The notes: generated by a model from the letters alone, not told the origin. A DNA stretch of 64,000 bases from Actinernus sp. WN-2022 (GCA_030867875.1 JAOWCC010000019.1:81062861-81126860), one strand, 5' to 3'. Shown: positions 21,201 through 34,771, numbered from the stretch's first letter. Numbers and translations are program-made.

Positions 21201-23660
21201 ATGTCGGCGCAAGAAAAAAATATCACGAAATGGAACTTTAACGTAACAGCGATCTGTACCACTCTAAACTCGAGAAACCTCAATGTTCTATACGTCAGAA
21301 CACTTCAAATTTATTCTCGTATCTGAATTCAGCGGTAGGAAGTCAATTTAGACATACGTATTCAAGCTAAACCCAGCTTGTTTCTGCTTGGTCGTCCATA
21401 AACGAGCAACGCCTTGTAAAAATTCACTTCACTCGCGAAAGCAAATTCAAATTTATTCAGTCCAAATCTTAATATAATCACTCCAAACAGTTACCAGTTG
21501 TAGATTAGATATTACTTCACTTCAGGTAGAAAGTTTCCATAAATCATTTTATTTGTTTTAGAAGGCAAAATAGCTCCCCAAACCATGTATGTTTGAGTGA
21601 TTTGACAGGGCCGATACCGGAAGTGAGTCACCGGATATCGATATGTAGGCTTTTGTACGCAATGACTTTGATATGCTTATATATTAATCTACCCTTGGTT
21701 GCTGTTGGCCGGTGAAATTAACGTAGCTATATGCACGTAGACCAAAGAGTTTTTTTTCCTATAATCAGAACATTTTAGAAGATTATTTGACCGAAAATCA
21801 GAGAAAATCATGATGACATAGGCTTTTCCTCGAATAAAATAACTTTTTGAAATATTTCTGTAATCCGAAATTCTTTTTTTACCATTAGATTTATCACACT
21901 GTAAACAGTAAAACTGTAACATTTGATAGAGAATCTGCCATAAACCTGAGGAGATAAACCTGACCATCTCAATAAAATGTTTCGTTTTCCCGTCGCCCGA
22001 CCTACTCATTTTTTTGGGGGGAAAAGCAAAAACGTTTGTGACCGACCCATTTTTTGGTTAAATGTAAAAACAATAAGTTTAAAGAATATTGTTTTTAAAC
22101 TACACCTCTTTACCGAGCTCTCAACGTATTAATTTCTTGCCTTTCTCATGCAAATTGTCAATCCACAACTGGTAGAGGGAAAAGTAGTCGAGGAATACAT
22201 GAACATTTTTACGTGAGTGTTCAAGCCGACTTGGTTCCAGATCCCCGAAGGTTTTTTTTTTACCGACCAACCGACCCCATTCACCATCGCCCTCTGGCTC
22301 GTGATGATGAAACATTTTATTGGAATGGCCTATATTCATGGTCAAAAGAACGGATTTTTAAAAAGAAATGTATGAACCGACACAAACGTTTTGAACATGA
22401 ATATCACCTCAGATCTATACGAAACGTTACAGTTTTACTTTTTTCAGTGTAATAAATCTAATCATAAAAAAAGGAATTTCGATTAAAGAATTATTTAAAA
22501 AAGTCATTCTATTCGAGAAGTGTCCTATTAATTAAGCCCCTTTAACCGGTTTATAAACACTCCCGGAAGCACTCCCGTATGATAGGGGCGGAGATGCTCG
22601 TCGGAAAAATTGAATTCAACCCCTAAAAGATACCAATTTCGGCGTGGATCAAGCTGAATTTGAGCACTCAAAGATACCATTCAAAAACGGACAGACAATC
22701 AGACCTCGAGCGTCTCTGAAGTTTGCGGATGTCAGTCGCAACGCTGTATCTAGTCATGTAATGCTGCCCATAATATAGTGCTGGTGCTGCCAATTTTTTT
22801 CTCAGCTTTTTAAAATTATTCGCGTAGTTGGCAAACACGCACCCCTAAAATATACCGTGTTGACTACAAAATGTAAGCTTTTTGCGATACCAAAACCTAT
22901 GAAGATACAACGAGCATCCCACCCCTATCATATATATACCCCCCCCCCCCCCCCCACCCCCTAAAAAAGAAAACCCGGGAAAGAACTATTCCTGGAAACG
23001 TTCGACATTTCCTCGTGATTGTAAATAGCGAACACGAGTATTATGTAGAAACTACTGCGCTATGTGATCAATTGATCTCTCGATCTAGACATTAGGTACT
23101 AAAATACGAGTGAGTTGACATCTTTGACGAGCTAGCGAGAATAAATCATATTACGAATGGTTCAAAAGCGTCCCTCCAAACTAACGCAACACAAGTTCAG
23201 TATGATCACTTGACTGAAATTTGAATCTAAAAGTTATTTGAGCTTTGTAAATTTTAAAATATCACCTTTAGTTGCTGTTTGAGCGTCTCTATTAAGGCTA
23301 ACCGGCAACACCTTTAACGAGTTGGAAACTCGTCTCTACCTTTAGTAATCCATATAGGTTTGTAGTTAGAAATTTCGACCATTTGGAGTCTAAAGGCAGT
23401 TCTCGGAAATGCAGGAAGCTGCTCATGATCGTATCAGTTGATCCAGCAAGAGCATTGCATTGTTCGCCTGACCAACCACCTTACGCTACAGGTCATACCG
23501 TGACATCTTTCAGACCACACAACCAATGACACCGTTCACTGCTTGATCTAAACAAATTATTCAAGGGTGTAATTTCCAAGAAATCAGGGCTGAGTTTCTG
23601 AGAATTCGTATTTAATAAAGGAGTCGCTTGCCTGTAAACTTAATATTTCTTACGATAGGC
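18241..23660. other. Intergenic stretch with repeats, no supported gene
   Basis: Several short ORFs (for example 19617-19886 and 21048-21326) show no motif, splice context or repeat partner that would support them. A phrase near 19570 (GGAATGCTTTGTTTTCGTT) recurs at 9582, so part of this is dispersed repeat. G runs of 11 and 19 bases lie at 20074 and 20108 in two near-copies of GTCCCGACACGAGCGCCAGC. A 17-base C run is at 22939. The rest is AT-rich and unassigned. Confidence 0.5.
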
Positions 23661-23811
23661 ATGGCAGACTTAACTGCGGTATTAGTACCTTGTTTTGTCA
23701 TATTTTCAGTTGGAATCTTGATCTTTCTCTACTGCTACTGTACGCCGGATGGCAGACAACTTTACAATCGCCTTTTACACCTAGAGAACAGAGGAGGATC
23801 CGTAAACAGAG
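23661..23811 (+). CDS. Host gene exon 1: N-terminal membrane segment
   Basis: ATG at 23661; 50 codons plus one base, ending AGAG|GTGAGT. Residues ~3-26 form a hydrophobic segment (VLVPCFVIFSVGILIFLYCY) that would act as a signal anchor, followed by a short charged stretch (TPDGRQLYNRLLHLENR). The frame and phase continue through exons 2-4, giving a predicted 213-aa single-pass membrane protein with most of its mass after the membrane segment. The ATG context and the lack of an upstream coding frame favour this start; a 5' UTR exon may lie further upstream. No family name is recognised. Confidence 0.6.
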
Positions 23812-24291
23812 GTGAGTAGCAAGAAATTGTCACTGATTTAAGACGAGGCAGTATATGCTTTAATACAACTAATAAATGCTAGACAATTCATGAAACCAAA
23901 CCGTTAATATAATCCTAATGTTCTTTCAATTTGATTCACTGTGTACACGTCGACGGCATGTTTTAACATATAAGTACGGTACGACTCCGCTTTACGCAAC
24001 CACTGACTGTTGAACTGAACACGTCTGTATATGCAGACTTGTGATATTTCAATGCAACTACCGACATATAAGCCTCCTCCGCAGGCAACTCCTAATTATA
24101 ATCGAAAAAATCGAGAAAAAAGACAACACATATCGTCCTAGCTGCCTTGGCGTGCAGTAATGTGTCTCTTGACGCTTCCTGATCGTGGGCGTCTCTGTGT
24201 CTCATTTGTGTAAAAGGAACTAATATATTTCTGGTTGCATCTGGTACGTGGTTGACTTAAAGGATAAATGTTTTATGTTGGTGGCATTCAG

Positions 24292-24342
24292 GTGAAAGTG
24301 ACACGTCCGTTTGGTGGCTGCCTTCGATTTCTAAAAATACGG
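24292..24342 (+). CDS. Host gene exon 2
   Basis: 51-base exon between an ATTCAG acceptor and a GG|GTACGT donor. It keeps phase 1 on both sides, so it joins exon 1 to exon 3 without breaking the frame. It encodes a linker containing SDTSVWWLPSISKN. Small phase-1 exons are easy to over-call; the exact phase fit is the main support. Confidence 0.5.
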
Positions 24343-24671
24343 GTACGTTAAATGAACAGAACCCAGACCTACAGACCGTAAATAATTTTGGGTTGAAAAT
24401 AGTGACTTTTACATACCTAGATAGTAGAAAACGTACTCCTTTCCGATGTGTAATGCCAGTGATATTAATGGTGAAATCCTAATAATATTCTAAGCATCGA
24501 TCATCATTATTAATATTCGGTATTTCGAATGCAATTAGGAACTGAGTAATTCGAACGAGTGTTTTTTTTTCCTAATAATAATAATTGAACATTTTCATTG
24601 TGGCGTTGTGGCGTCATTTTAATACAATACCAGAATATTTTCAAGCTCATTCAGATTTTTTTAACTTCTTT

Positions 24672-24895
24672 GAGAATTCCAAGATAATAGCCCACTTCCG
24701 AGATATGCCTCACTTCCTACGTACAAAGGAATCAATACGAGGCTCCGTGCATAATGCTCAGTCGTTCGTGACAAACTCAGTACAGAAGTGCTGAAGTCTT
24801 GTCACGAACGACTGAGCATTATGCACGGAGCCTCGTATTGATTCCTTTGTATGTAGGAAGTGGGGCATATATCGGAAGTGGGTTATTATATTGTC
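24672..24895. repeat. Long perfect-type hairpin
   Basis: Two ~100-base arms (AGGAATCAATACGAGGCTCC... and inverse) are separated by a ~15-base loop near 24,785. Only a handful of mismatches are visible. It lies in intron 2 of the host gene, and its transcript would form a long hairpin. The ORF at 24585-24794 is part of one arm. Confidence 0.8.
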
Positions 24896-24951
24896 GAAAG
24901 GATCCGGGAAGTGTTCTGGTAGTTGTAGTATGTGACGTCATCATCCGTGAG

Positions 24952-25405
24952 TAGGCCTGAGCGGATTGTGCTCCTAAAAGTGTCATATTATGCCGCTAGC
25001 ACTGCTCCAAATTTTGTCGAATTATGCCCAAATTATGCCAAAGTTCAAAAATTATGCTCACAAAAAACGTTTTTCGAAGACGGCCGGCATTAGTTGATGC
25101 GCGGCATTTTTAGTTGTTCACACAACATTTTATTGTGACCTATTTTTGGCTTTTTTCACGTTTAACGCACACTCTTTAAGTGAAATGCAGGTATTTGCTT
25201 TGGAAAAAAATAGAATCTAAGCAAAATATACCAGCTAATAATTAGGAAAGTCACTATAAAAGCAATAATAGCATTGCTTTTGGCTTTAATGCTTCAAATT
25301 ATGCTACAATCTGGTAATTATGCTCGAGCAGTGCTTCTTTGAAAAATTATGCTCGTTTGCTCCAATTATGCCAAAAATTATGCTAGCACAATCCGCTCTG
25401 GCCTA
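24952..25405. mobile_element. hAT-like MITE with 8-bp target duplication
   Basis: TCCGTGAG flanks both ends (24944-24951 and 25406-25413). The termini begin TAGGCC and share GAGCGGATTGTGCT. Near each end the heptamer ATTATGC occurs repeatedly in one orientation (at least eight copies in 454 bases). That is the reverse of the GCATAAT motif in the elements at 13.6 and 47 kb. Confidence 0.85.
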
Positions 25406-26089
25406 TCCGTGAGCCGAACGCAATTTGATCTCTTTGAAAAAACATACGGTTAGAATAATTCCAAATGCACGAGAAAAAAACTGTATGATGATTACTTGTT
25501 AATCATCAGGGCCCAGTTGTTCAAAGGGTTGATAACTTTATCCTCCGGATAAATCCTTATCCAGTGGATAAGTATTAACGATTAAGCCGTTACTTACAAG
25601 AAAAATGGGAATGTATGTGAGGCCAAGAGGCTCAAACCCTGACCCTGTTAGACCCAAAATCCGAGCTCCAAAACCCTGATTGCCCCCTTTTTGGGGGAAA
25701 AAACCCTGATGCCTAAAAAATACGAATACGAAATTAAACTCAAATCCTGACCCTGATCTGCCCAAATCAGGTCAAAACCCTGACCCAACCTACCTGCCCA
25801 AACTGAGCTCAAAGCCTGACCCACCCCGCGGCACTGATATGATACATAATACGTGTCACCCCCCCCCCCCCCCCCCCCAATCCAACAGAGTATAACACCT
25901 GGTTTACATGGATGCCGTGCCATAATAAAATAGAAGTAGATAAAAACGTGGTTAAAATATAATTAACCGGACATCAGAAGGATACCACACAGTTTCGGCA
26001 ATATCTTAATAAGTCTGACTTTATTGGATGCCAGTGTAAAAACTGCCTCTAACTAGCTCCTGCACACATGCACCTATATAATTGATCTA

Positions 26090-26486
26090 CTTAGTTTACA
26101 TTGATATCTTTAAATTTTGGCACCTTTAACTTAGAGTTTGTATATATATTGTATGGTATTAGTATAGCTAGACTTGCTTACTTATTATTGTATATATGTA
26201 AATAGTTTGAACTAGAGTTCTCTTAGCCTTTATCCATATTGTTATGTACTAACAATATTAATATATATATGTAAAAAGTTGAAACTAGAGTTATCTTAGC
26301 TTCCATTCGCGTTATAATGTCATGCCCTAGCTTTATTGTCCTACTACAAATTTTATATTTTGTTACTATTAATTTGTCGAGCGCTTATATCATGAGCCCC
26401 TGGCTCGGGAGATTGGGCAACCACTTCCTGCGTTACCGACGGTAAATAAATTATTATTATTAAAATAAATTATTATTATTATTATT
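26090..26486 (+). mobile_element. 3' UTR and tail of a plus-strand LINE
   Basis: Ends in GGTAAATAAATTATTATTATT, a microsatellite 3' end of L2/CR1 type. It contains a ~115-base imperfect tandem duplication (TATATATGTAAA(T/A)AGTT...GAACTAGAGTT...). The tail abuts the tail of the minus-strand LINE at 26489, so two LINEs are joined tail to tail. Confidence 0.6.
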
Positions 26487-26488
26487 CC

Positions 26489-29045
26489 TTAGACGGGACT
26501 TAAAAGCCCGAAACACTTAATTTGTCGAGTAGCTTTTGGCAATTTGTTCCATAAAGAAGCACCCTTGTATCGTAGGCTCTTTTTCAGATAATTTGTTTTT
26601 GGGGCAGGCAGTGCTAACCGGTCAGGCAAGTCTCTAAGATTATACTCGGTGGTGTCTGACAAGTTAACAAATTGTGCCCCTAAGTATTTTCGTAGTAAAC
26701 CGTTCAAGACATTAAACATAGTAATCAATTTTAGCTCATTATGGCGTTTAGAAATACTCAACCAGTTTAGTGATTCCAATAAAATGACTCTGCTAGTATC
26801 AAATGGCAATCCCGAAATAATTCGGGCTGCTCTATTCTGTAGCTTTTGTGATTTCTCAATCATTTCTTTGTTTGCGATGTCCCAAACTGGCGAACAGTAT
26901 TCGAAATGAGGCATAACTATAGTCTTATAAATAGTTATTAGAATGTCCTTTAGTACAAAGGGCTTCATTCTCTTAAGGGCGCCAAGGCCAGATGAAATTT
27001 TCTTTACGATATACTCGACGTTACTCGTCCAAGAGAGGCATTCGTCAAAAATAACGCCCAGATATTTTGTTGTCCCGACCCTCTTAATATTCTTGTTGTC
27101 AATATAAATATTAATTTTATCATTTACTCTGGCCAATCTCTGTCTCGAACCAATCAACAAGAATTCAGTTTTAGCGACGTTCAAACTTAATTTATTGGCT
27201 TTAAGCCAGTCATTAATGCGTAATAAGTCACTATTCATCATTGTAGTCACTTGATGAGACAGTGAGATTCGTGTCGTCGGCGTACATTCGGGGCTTTGCA
27301 AATTTCAGACAATTCGGCAAATCGTTGACATATAAAAGAAAAAGGAGCGGACCCAAAATGCTCTTGTGGTACGCCGCAAGTAATGGGGTGTGGTTTAGAG
27401 AGTACACCGTTGACAAGAAACTGCTGAGAACGGCACGACAAATAGGAACAGAACCAATCTAGGGCTTTTCCCTCTATCCCATATTTTTGTAGTTTCCTCA
27501 GCAATATCTTGTGGTTTACAGTATCGAATGATTTGGCCAAGTCAATATAGACAACTGCATTAATTAAACCTTGGTCAATATTAAGGCCCCATTCGTTATT
27601 TGCCTCAAGCAGGGCACTCATAGTAGAATGTAACGAGCGGAAGCCTGATTGACAATTACCGTGAGAATACTGTTGTCCTGTAGATACGTAAAAACCTGAT
27701 TGTAAATTAGTCTTTCGAAAACTTTGGCAATGATCGGTATAACAGAGATTGGCCGGTTATTACCCATGTCTGACTTTTTCCCACTCTTATGGATTGGAGT
27801 AATTTTAGCATTCACTGGGGAAAATTTCAGCGATGTCCGAAAACTTCGAATCGTCGACTCCAATTTCGTGGAGGGTAGAGCTGTTTTGTTTTCGCGAAGT
27901 CAACTCATTAACAGTCCGCCATGTTTCGCGCAGGTTTCCCTTGGCTTTCTTTAAGCGATCGTTATAATGGCCGACTTCGCGCGCTTTATTTAAATGTTCA
28001 CTTTGTTTCGCATTCTTTTGTAAGTGCTCCAGTCCTCCAAACTTCCTGACTTTACTGCCTTACGTTTTGAAATGTCCCTAGAAAGCATGAGCTTTATTAG
28101 GTTAGCGTTTATCCACGGACTTTTTTTTTACGAACTCTTTTCTTTTTCACCGGTGCATGTTTGTCCAGGACGTTGAGAAATGTAGCCTTCCAGGCGTGCC
28201 ACATATCATTAGGGTTAGCAATTGAATCCAAGGTTGACCAGTCGCAAACACTTAAGTCATGCTGGAATTTTTCATTATCAAAGTTCTTAAAATTCCTAAA
28301 CACGACTGTTTCAGGTTTGCCGCCAAAAGAGGTTGTCGATTTTTCGCACGACATAAATTAGACTATGGTCGCTAATCCCCAAGTGATTCACACCACTAGC
28401 TTTAATATTTCTCGGTTCATTTGACAAACATACATCAATTAAAGACCTGCTAGTATTTGTAATTCGTATTGCCCCTTCTATCATTTGCTTTAGGCCGTCA
28501 ATATTGCATAATGATTGTAAACATGATAGATTTCGGTTCGCTCTCACTGGCAAGGAAATTACGATTGAAGTCTCCCATCAATATTAGTTCATAACACAAA
28601 CTATCAATATGACTAATCACGTCTTCAAAAATATCAAAAGGTTGAGGAGAACTGTTAGGAGCTCTATACCAGCTAGAGAGTAAGAAAGGCTTGCTGTGTG
28701 GCTTTTTTATCTCGACTACCAGTATTTCTAATCTTCTGTCAGACAAATCTGAGCGAATACTGTAGTTGATGTCAGATTTGATAGAAAGACACACACCTCC
28801 ACCTCTTCTGTCGCGGTCACGCCGTATAATATCGTAACCGTCAATAGTAAGCCAGCATCAGAAACAGTCAAATCTAATTTTGATTCATTGATTGCTAGCG
28901 CATCCAAAGGCTGGTTGACCAGAAGAACCTTAATTCATCAATATGTTTGAGAAGACTGTTTACGTTGAGCATAGCATATTTGAAACCTCGGCACGGGGGA
29001 ATGATCCTGAAATGAGTTTGAGCCATCTGAGTCCCGGTTAAGAAT
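26489..29045 (-). pseudogene. Degenerate L2/CR1-like LINE in intron 2
   Basis: Endonuclease text (ILMGDFNRNF, SIKSDINYSIRSDL) lies at ~28500-28990. Reverse transcriptase text follows in several frames: ITPIHKSGKKSD, YIDLAKSFDTVNHKILLRKL and ITCGVPQ, with the active-site box as YADDTNLT near 27,270. A long intact C-terminal frame of 270 codons runs at 26489-27301. At least six frameshifts are visible. The element ends in an (AAT)n tract right after the last stop codon. Confidence 0.85.
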
Positions 29046-31188
29046 CAATTATGATACGATTGCAAATGACCCTTTGAACATGCGGGCCAGATCATGCACC
29101 CCCGCGATCTCCATTTTCTGGTAACAATGGTATCAGAGATCGCGAAATAGACCTTTTTTGCTTGGCTCAATGTTGCCCTATTTCATATCTTTCGGGAATA
29201 ATATTCTTTGTCCGAAGTATTTCCATATCAATGTATCTCATTCATTAACCAGAATAACATAAACAATACACAAGGGGTGGCCACGTGATCTGAAATGGGA
29301 CAACATTGGTGGTGTGCAACCCAATCTCCAGAGATTCAAATAACAAAGACGTGGTCGCCATGTTGGATGAACTGACAAGAGAAGCTAACGAGGAATCTTT
29401 TGTTATTGTCATCCAACATGGCGACCATGACGTCACATGCACACGAAGAATTGAGCCAAGCGAAAAAGGTCTACTGGAGCCGGTCAGAAATGTCTTAGTT
29501 TCTGTCATACCGCACTGTTGTGTTCTTTTGTGTCATAAGAAAATTAACGTTATTTTCCACCATCGACCGTAGATTGTTCTCACTGAGACAAGCTGTGACA
29601 ACTAGCCTCGCTTTGGTGCCTTTATGAATAAAGTCAATGTAACATTATTATTGTTTATCATTCTAACCATCACGCAACGTGAGTGTAGCATGGGGTATTT
29701 GAAGCAGAGCCGCGTGCTCCGGGTGGAAGTTGCTAGTCGGGGAAAGTGGAACAGTGCGAAGAAACATCGGAACAGTCGTAGCTCATGAATCTCTCCATGT
29801 AAAGTCCACGAAGGCGGACTCGCCATCCTAAGCACCACCGTACTCCACCGTACCGAAAGAGATGGCGGCGGTATATTTGACCACAATCCCTTGCGAACCT
29901 AGCACAGTAAAACACACGCGTAGAAATCCCCTGGTTTTTTTATGACAGTGTATTGGCAACATTACATGTACTGTTTTTTTTTAAGATTTAAAACCTCTCT
30001 CCAGCGATTTTTTAACGGATTTAACCCTTTGACTACTAAACCGGCCAAAACCGGCCAATATGAAGCACTGATGTAACTGAAAAAAAATATTGCATCAAAT
30101 CTAGACATGCTGGAAATACGATATTATTTCAATGGATGAATTACTTAAAAGCCAGAGCTATAATATAAACAGCGGTCGGTTGACTCCCCACTTTGGAGAA
30201 AAACTCGTTTGTTTTTGAGATCTTGTATTGTTTCTTTGAATTTCACGAATTTCGAGAAGCTGAAAATCGGCCCAAAAAACCCTTCCCATTTGCAGCAAAC
30301 TCACAAAATCACCATGCGTTCTTTAATCTTTCCAACCAGCAGGTTTGTTTGCACCAAGCGACTGTGAGCCATGCCATGTTTACACTGCATTTCACTCTAC
30401 CACATGTTCCTGCTCCCACCTCCAATTGCATGTTGGGTAATCAAAAAATCACAAGGGCTCCCCCCCCCCCCCTCCCACCATCCTATGAGACTCCTCTATG
30501 GGATTTGGACCCAAGCCGTTGCTTTGAAGTGACAAAAATACATCTTAATAGGTTGAGCAGGGGAAAAATATCAACTGCAGAATTTAAAGTATTTTTTGAA
30601 AGCAGAAACACAACAGAAAAACCCTGTGGAATCCCCTCACAAGGCCTACTATAAGCAAACCAAGTACTTTTCAGCCGTACTCAGACTTAATGATGCCCTC
30701 TAGCTATCTTACAGTGGCTTTTTGTCCAAAATTAGACCAGATCCTACAAAAGTAGCGATACCTACCGTCGACGAGTCCGCAGAATTCTCCCGAATGGCAT
30801 TGTGGGGAAAGGTTGAGCCCTTGGCTTAAAACGTCAGCGGTATTTAACTACATACATACATGGGTTTTATTTGGATCGTGTACAAACGTTGTACATTGAT
30901 TGTTTGTTCCAAATAACGTTAGTGCTACCATAATTTAAAAAGATAATTTTACAATAATTTACATTTGATTTTATAACTAGTTTTACAAATTCTATCAGAG
31001 ATAACTATATATTAAATTATATTAATATATAATTTTAGATGAAATACCAGTGTATATTTCTTTCTAATAAGTGATATCTTCACACCTGAAGATATCACTT
31101 TTGAAAATATGACTCGATTTCAAAGATTTCTAGCCTTTTTAGTAAGAGATCGAAACTAGTATTTCATCAATAATTATATATTAAACAG

Positions 31189-31326
31189 AACATTACATGG
31201 CCGCTTGGAGATACGGATTTTATCTTCTCGTGTTGATGAGTATCTTACTCGTTGGCTGCGCTCACTCGTAAGATATTTCATCAACACTCGAAGATAAAAT
31301 CGGTATCTCCACGCGGCCATGTAATA
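31189..31326. repeat. Hairpin repeat, ~60-base arms
   Basis: ATTACATGGCCGC(T)TGGAGATAC... pairs with its inverse at 31265-31326 around a short GC-rich loop. The adjacent stretch 31060-31105 has a smaller hairpin (GTGATATCTTCA and inverse). Non-coding, in intron 2. Confidence 0.75.
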
Positions 31327-31746
31327 TCCTCTATTTATCGGACGTCTCCGCTCTTTTTTTAAAACAATCGTAAACATATTTAGCTGATGCCTTTTGCAGT
31401 ATTTTTTGTGGGTTTATCAGTGCGAGAAACAATTGCTCTCGTTACTAGTTCCTACAAACTACCTGTGCGCCAAACAATGAGAACATAAACGAACTTGGTG
31501 TTTGTTGCGTGCTCACTGGAGGCCGCACAACCCATTTAATCTGAACAAGATTAAATACAGTACATTTATCACATTATAAGTGAACTCATTAAAAGAAACC
31601 AAAGCTAAACCTAATACATTGATCATAAGGGAATACGAAACGAGCATCCATAGGATGAAAAAACCCCATCACGCTCATTGTGACTGTAAAAGGGGGAAAA
31701 TCCCAGCCCTATGGATCGTACCCCCTGACCTGCTGGGCTCGGTCTA

Positions 31747-32460
31747 TTAAATTCCTAATGCTCTTGTAACAGAAAGCATAGAATCTAGATTGTCCTTAAT
31801 ATATCCGTCTTTAGCATTCTCGCTTGACCAACGATCATGTCTTTTGAAGAGTATATCTGCGATTCCCGCATAAGCAGCAGCAGACGCCCCACCCGATCTC
31901 AGGCAATGGAGACTGATTTTAGAGACGTCTGTAAGTTCTTTAAATGCATCCTTGACGAGTTCTCTGGTCCTAGTGTAGCTGAAACCCTGACGTCGAACTT
32001 TAGACGTTGAATTTTGAGGTGCAAGAGCTCGGAATAGAGGTAAGTCCTCCTCCATATCAATTCCCGCGGCGACGATGTACTCCTCTAGCGCCATTACTGG
32101 GCAGGTGTATTGACCTGATCTTGCAGTGGATATCCAAGCTCCTTCACGAAGTTGGTCTGTCTTAAACGATTCTAGAAAAATAGACAAATAAGATGGAAAG
32201 AACTTAACGTCGCAAGCTCGTATCTGGCATAATTCGCTGAAACGAAGAAATACCGCATAAGCAATAAGACACAGCGCCATGGTCCTTCTGTGTGACAAAG
32301 AACACTTATCTTTTGTCTTGGAAGAAACGAGATTCTTTAACATCTCCGCTACCATCTGCGTTAGATGCAATAACTGTCTCCTTAACTTGGTGACCTATGG
32401 ACTGCAAATGCTCAGGTACAGCGGCAGAAAACTCGGACCAGATCTGCGACTGAAAAACAT
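31747..32460 (-). pseudogene. Tyrosine recombinase (integrase) remnant of a mobile element
   Basis: The 207-codon frame at 31747-32370 is the catalytic half of a tyrosine recombinase. It has the first Arg in FLRFSELCQIRACDV, the H-x-x-R box in HCLRSGGASAA, a W in HDRWSS and the nucleophile in KDGYIKD. All key residues are present. Upstream text to ~32460 continues in another frame after a TTTTTCAG acceptor-like site. DIRS/Ngaro or Crypton origins are both possible. No flanking split repeats or reverse transcriptase were seen, so this is a fragment. Confidence 0.75.
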
Positions 32461-32564
32461 CTGAAAAAACAAAAGCAGCTAACAGCCAAATAAACCCGAA
32501 TGTTTTTTTTTTTTTTTTTTATCAAACCTGAACGCCACAAAAAATTACAATTATCTCTTCAAAA

Positions 32565-33128
32565 CACGGGCACAGATGGTCCCTTAATCGCACGGGCACA
32601 TATGGTCCCTTAATCGCACGGGCACAGATGGTCCCTTAATCGCACGGGCACAGATGGTCCCTTAATCGCACGGGCACAGATGGTCCCTTAATCGCACGGG
32701 CACAGATGGTCCCTTAATCGCACGGGCACAGATGGTCCCTTAATTGCACGGGCACAGATGGTCCCTTAATCGCACGGGCACAGATGGTCCCTTAATCGCA
32801 CGGACACAGATGGTCCCTTAATCGCACGGGCACCGATGGTCCCTTAATCGCACGGGCACAGATGGTCCCTTAATCGCACGGACACAGATGGTCCCTTAAT
32901 CGCACGGGCACAGATGGTCCCTTAATCGCACGGGCACAGATGGTCCCTTAATCGCACGGGCACAGGTGGTCCCTTAATCGCACGGGCACAGATGGTCCCT
33001 TAATCGCACGGGCACAGATGGTCCCTTAATCGCACGGGCACAGATGGTCCCTTAATCGCACGGGCACAGATGGTCCCTTAATCGCACGGGCACAGATGGT
33101 CCCTTAATCGCACGGGCACAGATCGTCC
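32565..33128. repeat. Minisatellite, 26-bp unit, about 21 copies
   Basis: The unit CACGGGCACAGATGGTCCCT plus TAATCG repeats head to tail with only single-base variants (for example TTAATTG, GGACAC, GCACCG, CACAGGT). Spacing is constant and there are no unique spacers, so it is not a CRISPR array. It is located in intron 2, next to the recombinase remnant. Confidence 0.92.
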
Positions 33129-33469
33129 CCTACTAATCAGATAGAAAATTCCTGCTCTGCGTGCCGGAACATAAAATATAATAAATGCAAAATACATATG
33201 AAAAAGTAACTCTTCAATTGTAATGCAAAACTTTGCCCTTCACCAAATGTTTAAAGGTTGACTGTTCCAGCAAAGAAATAGTACCAACGTACTCCTAAAA
33301 GAGATTAATAAATGAAGAAAGGAATGCATCAATAATAAAATAAATAACATAAAATAACAATGTAAGTTAAGTTGAGGTTCGCCTCCAGAAATGAACACCA
33401 AGAGAATGAACCAACATACAATCAGCCCTTAAATACACTACCAATTCCCTTGGTAGTCACATATCAACG

Positions 33470-34085
33470 AGAGCATATTTTCTCGCTTATTTGACAAAAC
33501 GCGAGAAAATTCATTTTCTCTGTCATTGTCTCGGTTTTTTTTTTTGGCAAGTCTAAATGTTGAAAATAAATTTTCTCTTAGCTTATTATAAATTGGGCAT
33601 TTTATCAAGAAATGCATTTCGTCTTCGATATCTTTTTGACATTTTAAACAGATTCGTTCTTTCGATTTTTTGTATGGCCTTGCGTGTCTGTCTTTTTCTA
33701 TTGCTAGGTTGTGATTACTAATTCTTAGTCTAGTTAGGGCCGTTCTGTGTTTCAGATTTTTAACTTCAGTAAGGTAATTCTCATATGTATATGTCGTTTT
33801 AAATAACCGGTACGTTCTGAATTTATTTCGCTATTGGGGTCTTTTCCTATCATCATTACACATCGCTTAGCCAGTGTTGGAATTCGTTATCTCTTAGTCT
33901 CTGTTTGATGTGCTTAAGCCATACTTTTTTTGAGTAATATTGTCTTGATCATACCAAAGATTTCCAAAGCCGCAATGAAATAATATTTCTTTGACTCTCT
34001 TACTCCAGTACGCTTTGTTATTTTCATTTTTTGTTTCATGAAAATATTTCTCACATACAGCAAAAACTGAATTACGGAGATTTAC
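33470..34085 (-). pseudogene. C-terminal fragment of a non-LTR reverse transcriptase
   Basis: An open frame of ~120 codons without a useful start runs from ~33835 to ~33470 on the minus strand. It contains RTALTRLRISNHNLAIEK and the zinc-knuckle-like box CLKCQKD...EMHFLIKCPIY (C-x2-C-x7-H-x4-C) typical of LINE C-termini. Related text in a second frame continues upstream to ~34085 (KRVKEILFHCGFGNLWY). It is a truncated LINE copy. Confidence 0.65.
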
Positions 34086-34204
34086 ATTAATATGGTTCTA
34101 GATAAGTTAACTAAGTTTTGTTTCATGAAAATATTTCTCACATACAGCAAAAACTGAATTACGGAGATTTACATTAATATGGTTCTAGATAAGTTAACTA
34201 AGTT
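34029..34204. repeat. 87-bp direct duplication
   Basis: 34029-34115 and 34116-34204 are near-identical head-to-tail copies beginning TTTTGTTTCATGAAAATATT. The first copy overlaps the 5' edge of the LINE fragment. Confidence 0.85.
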
Positions 34205-34771
34205 TTAAGAGGGATATACTATTGTTCTGCTCTAATTAAACTAATGCTATATTACAATTAAAAATTTCTAAATACATCGATTGTAGTTACTTACAATTGG
34301 AATAACTAAGACTTTGGCTCCATGTTTCGACCATTTGAGTAGTGCATTTCTTGCTCGGCTGAATCCGGTAGAGCAAAGTCGCAACTAAATTGTTGATTTT
34401 GCCGGTCCATACGGGATAATTTGAGAGCTTGTATCCCTATAAAGTGATTCTTGACTATTATGATATCCATGTCTGGAGTTTTGGGCTTTAAAAGCGGTAG
34501 AAAAGGTGAAAAATGATTGATAAATTAAGAGAACGTATAAAAACATGGCCGCCATCATAGCGCCTTACACTATTACTATCAGTAAGTCTGTTTTAAGCAT
34601 TCAGAAATGTATTACTAGCAGTAAGTCTGTTTTAAGCATTCGAAAATTTCTAGAAACACTTCGGAATTTTTCGGAAAATCTTCGGGGGGAAATCCTCTAC
34701 TTCGATTTCATTCTGAAGCTTTTGTTTTCGATTTAGCGATTGTCAAATTCCTGATTTTGAATGCAATTACA

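Noticed and set aside
32565..33128. Regular repeat that could be mistaken for a CRISPR array
   Set aside because: Units are contiguous 26-mers with no unique spacers, inside an animal intron; it is a minisatellite.
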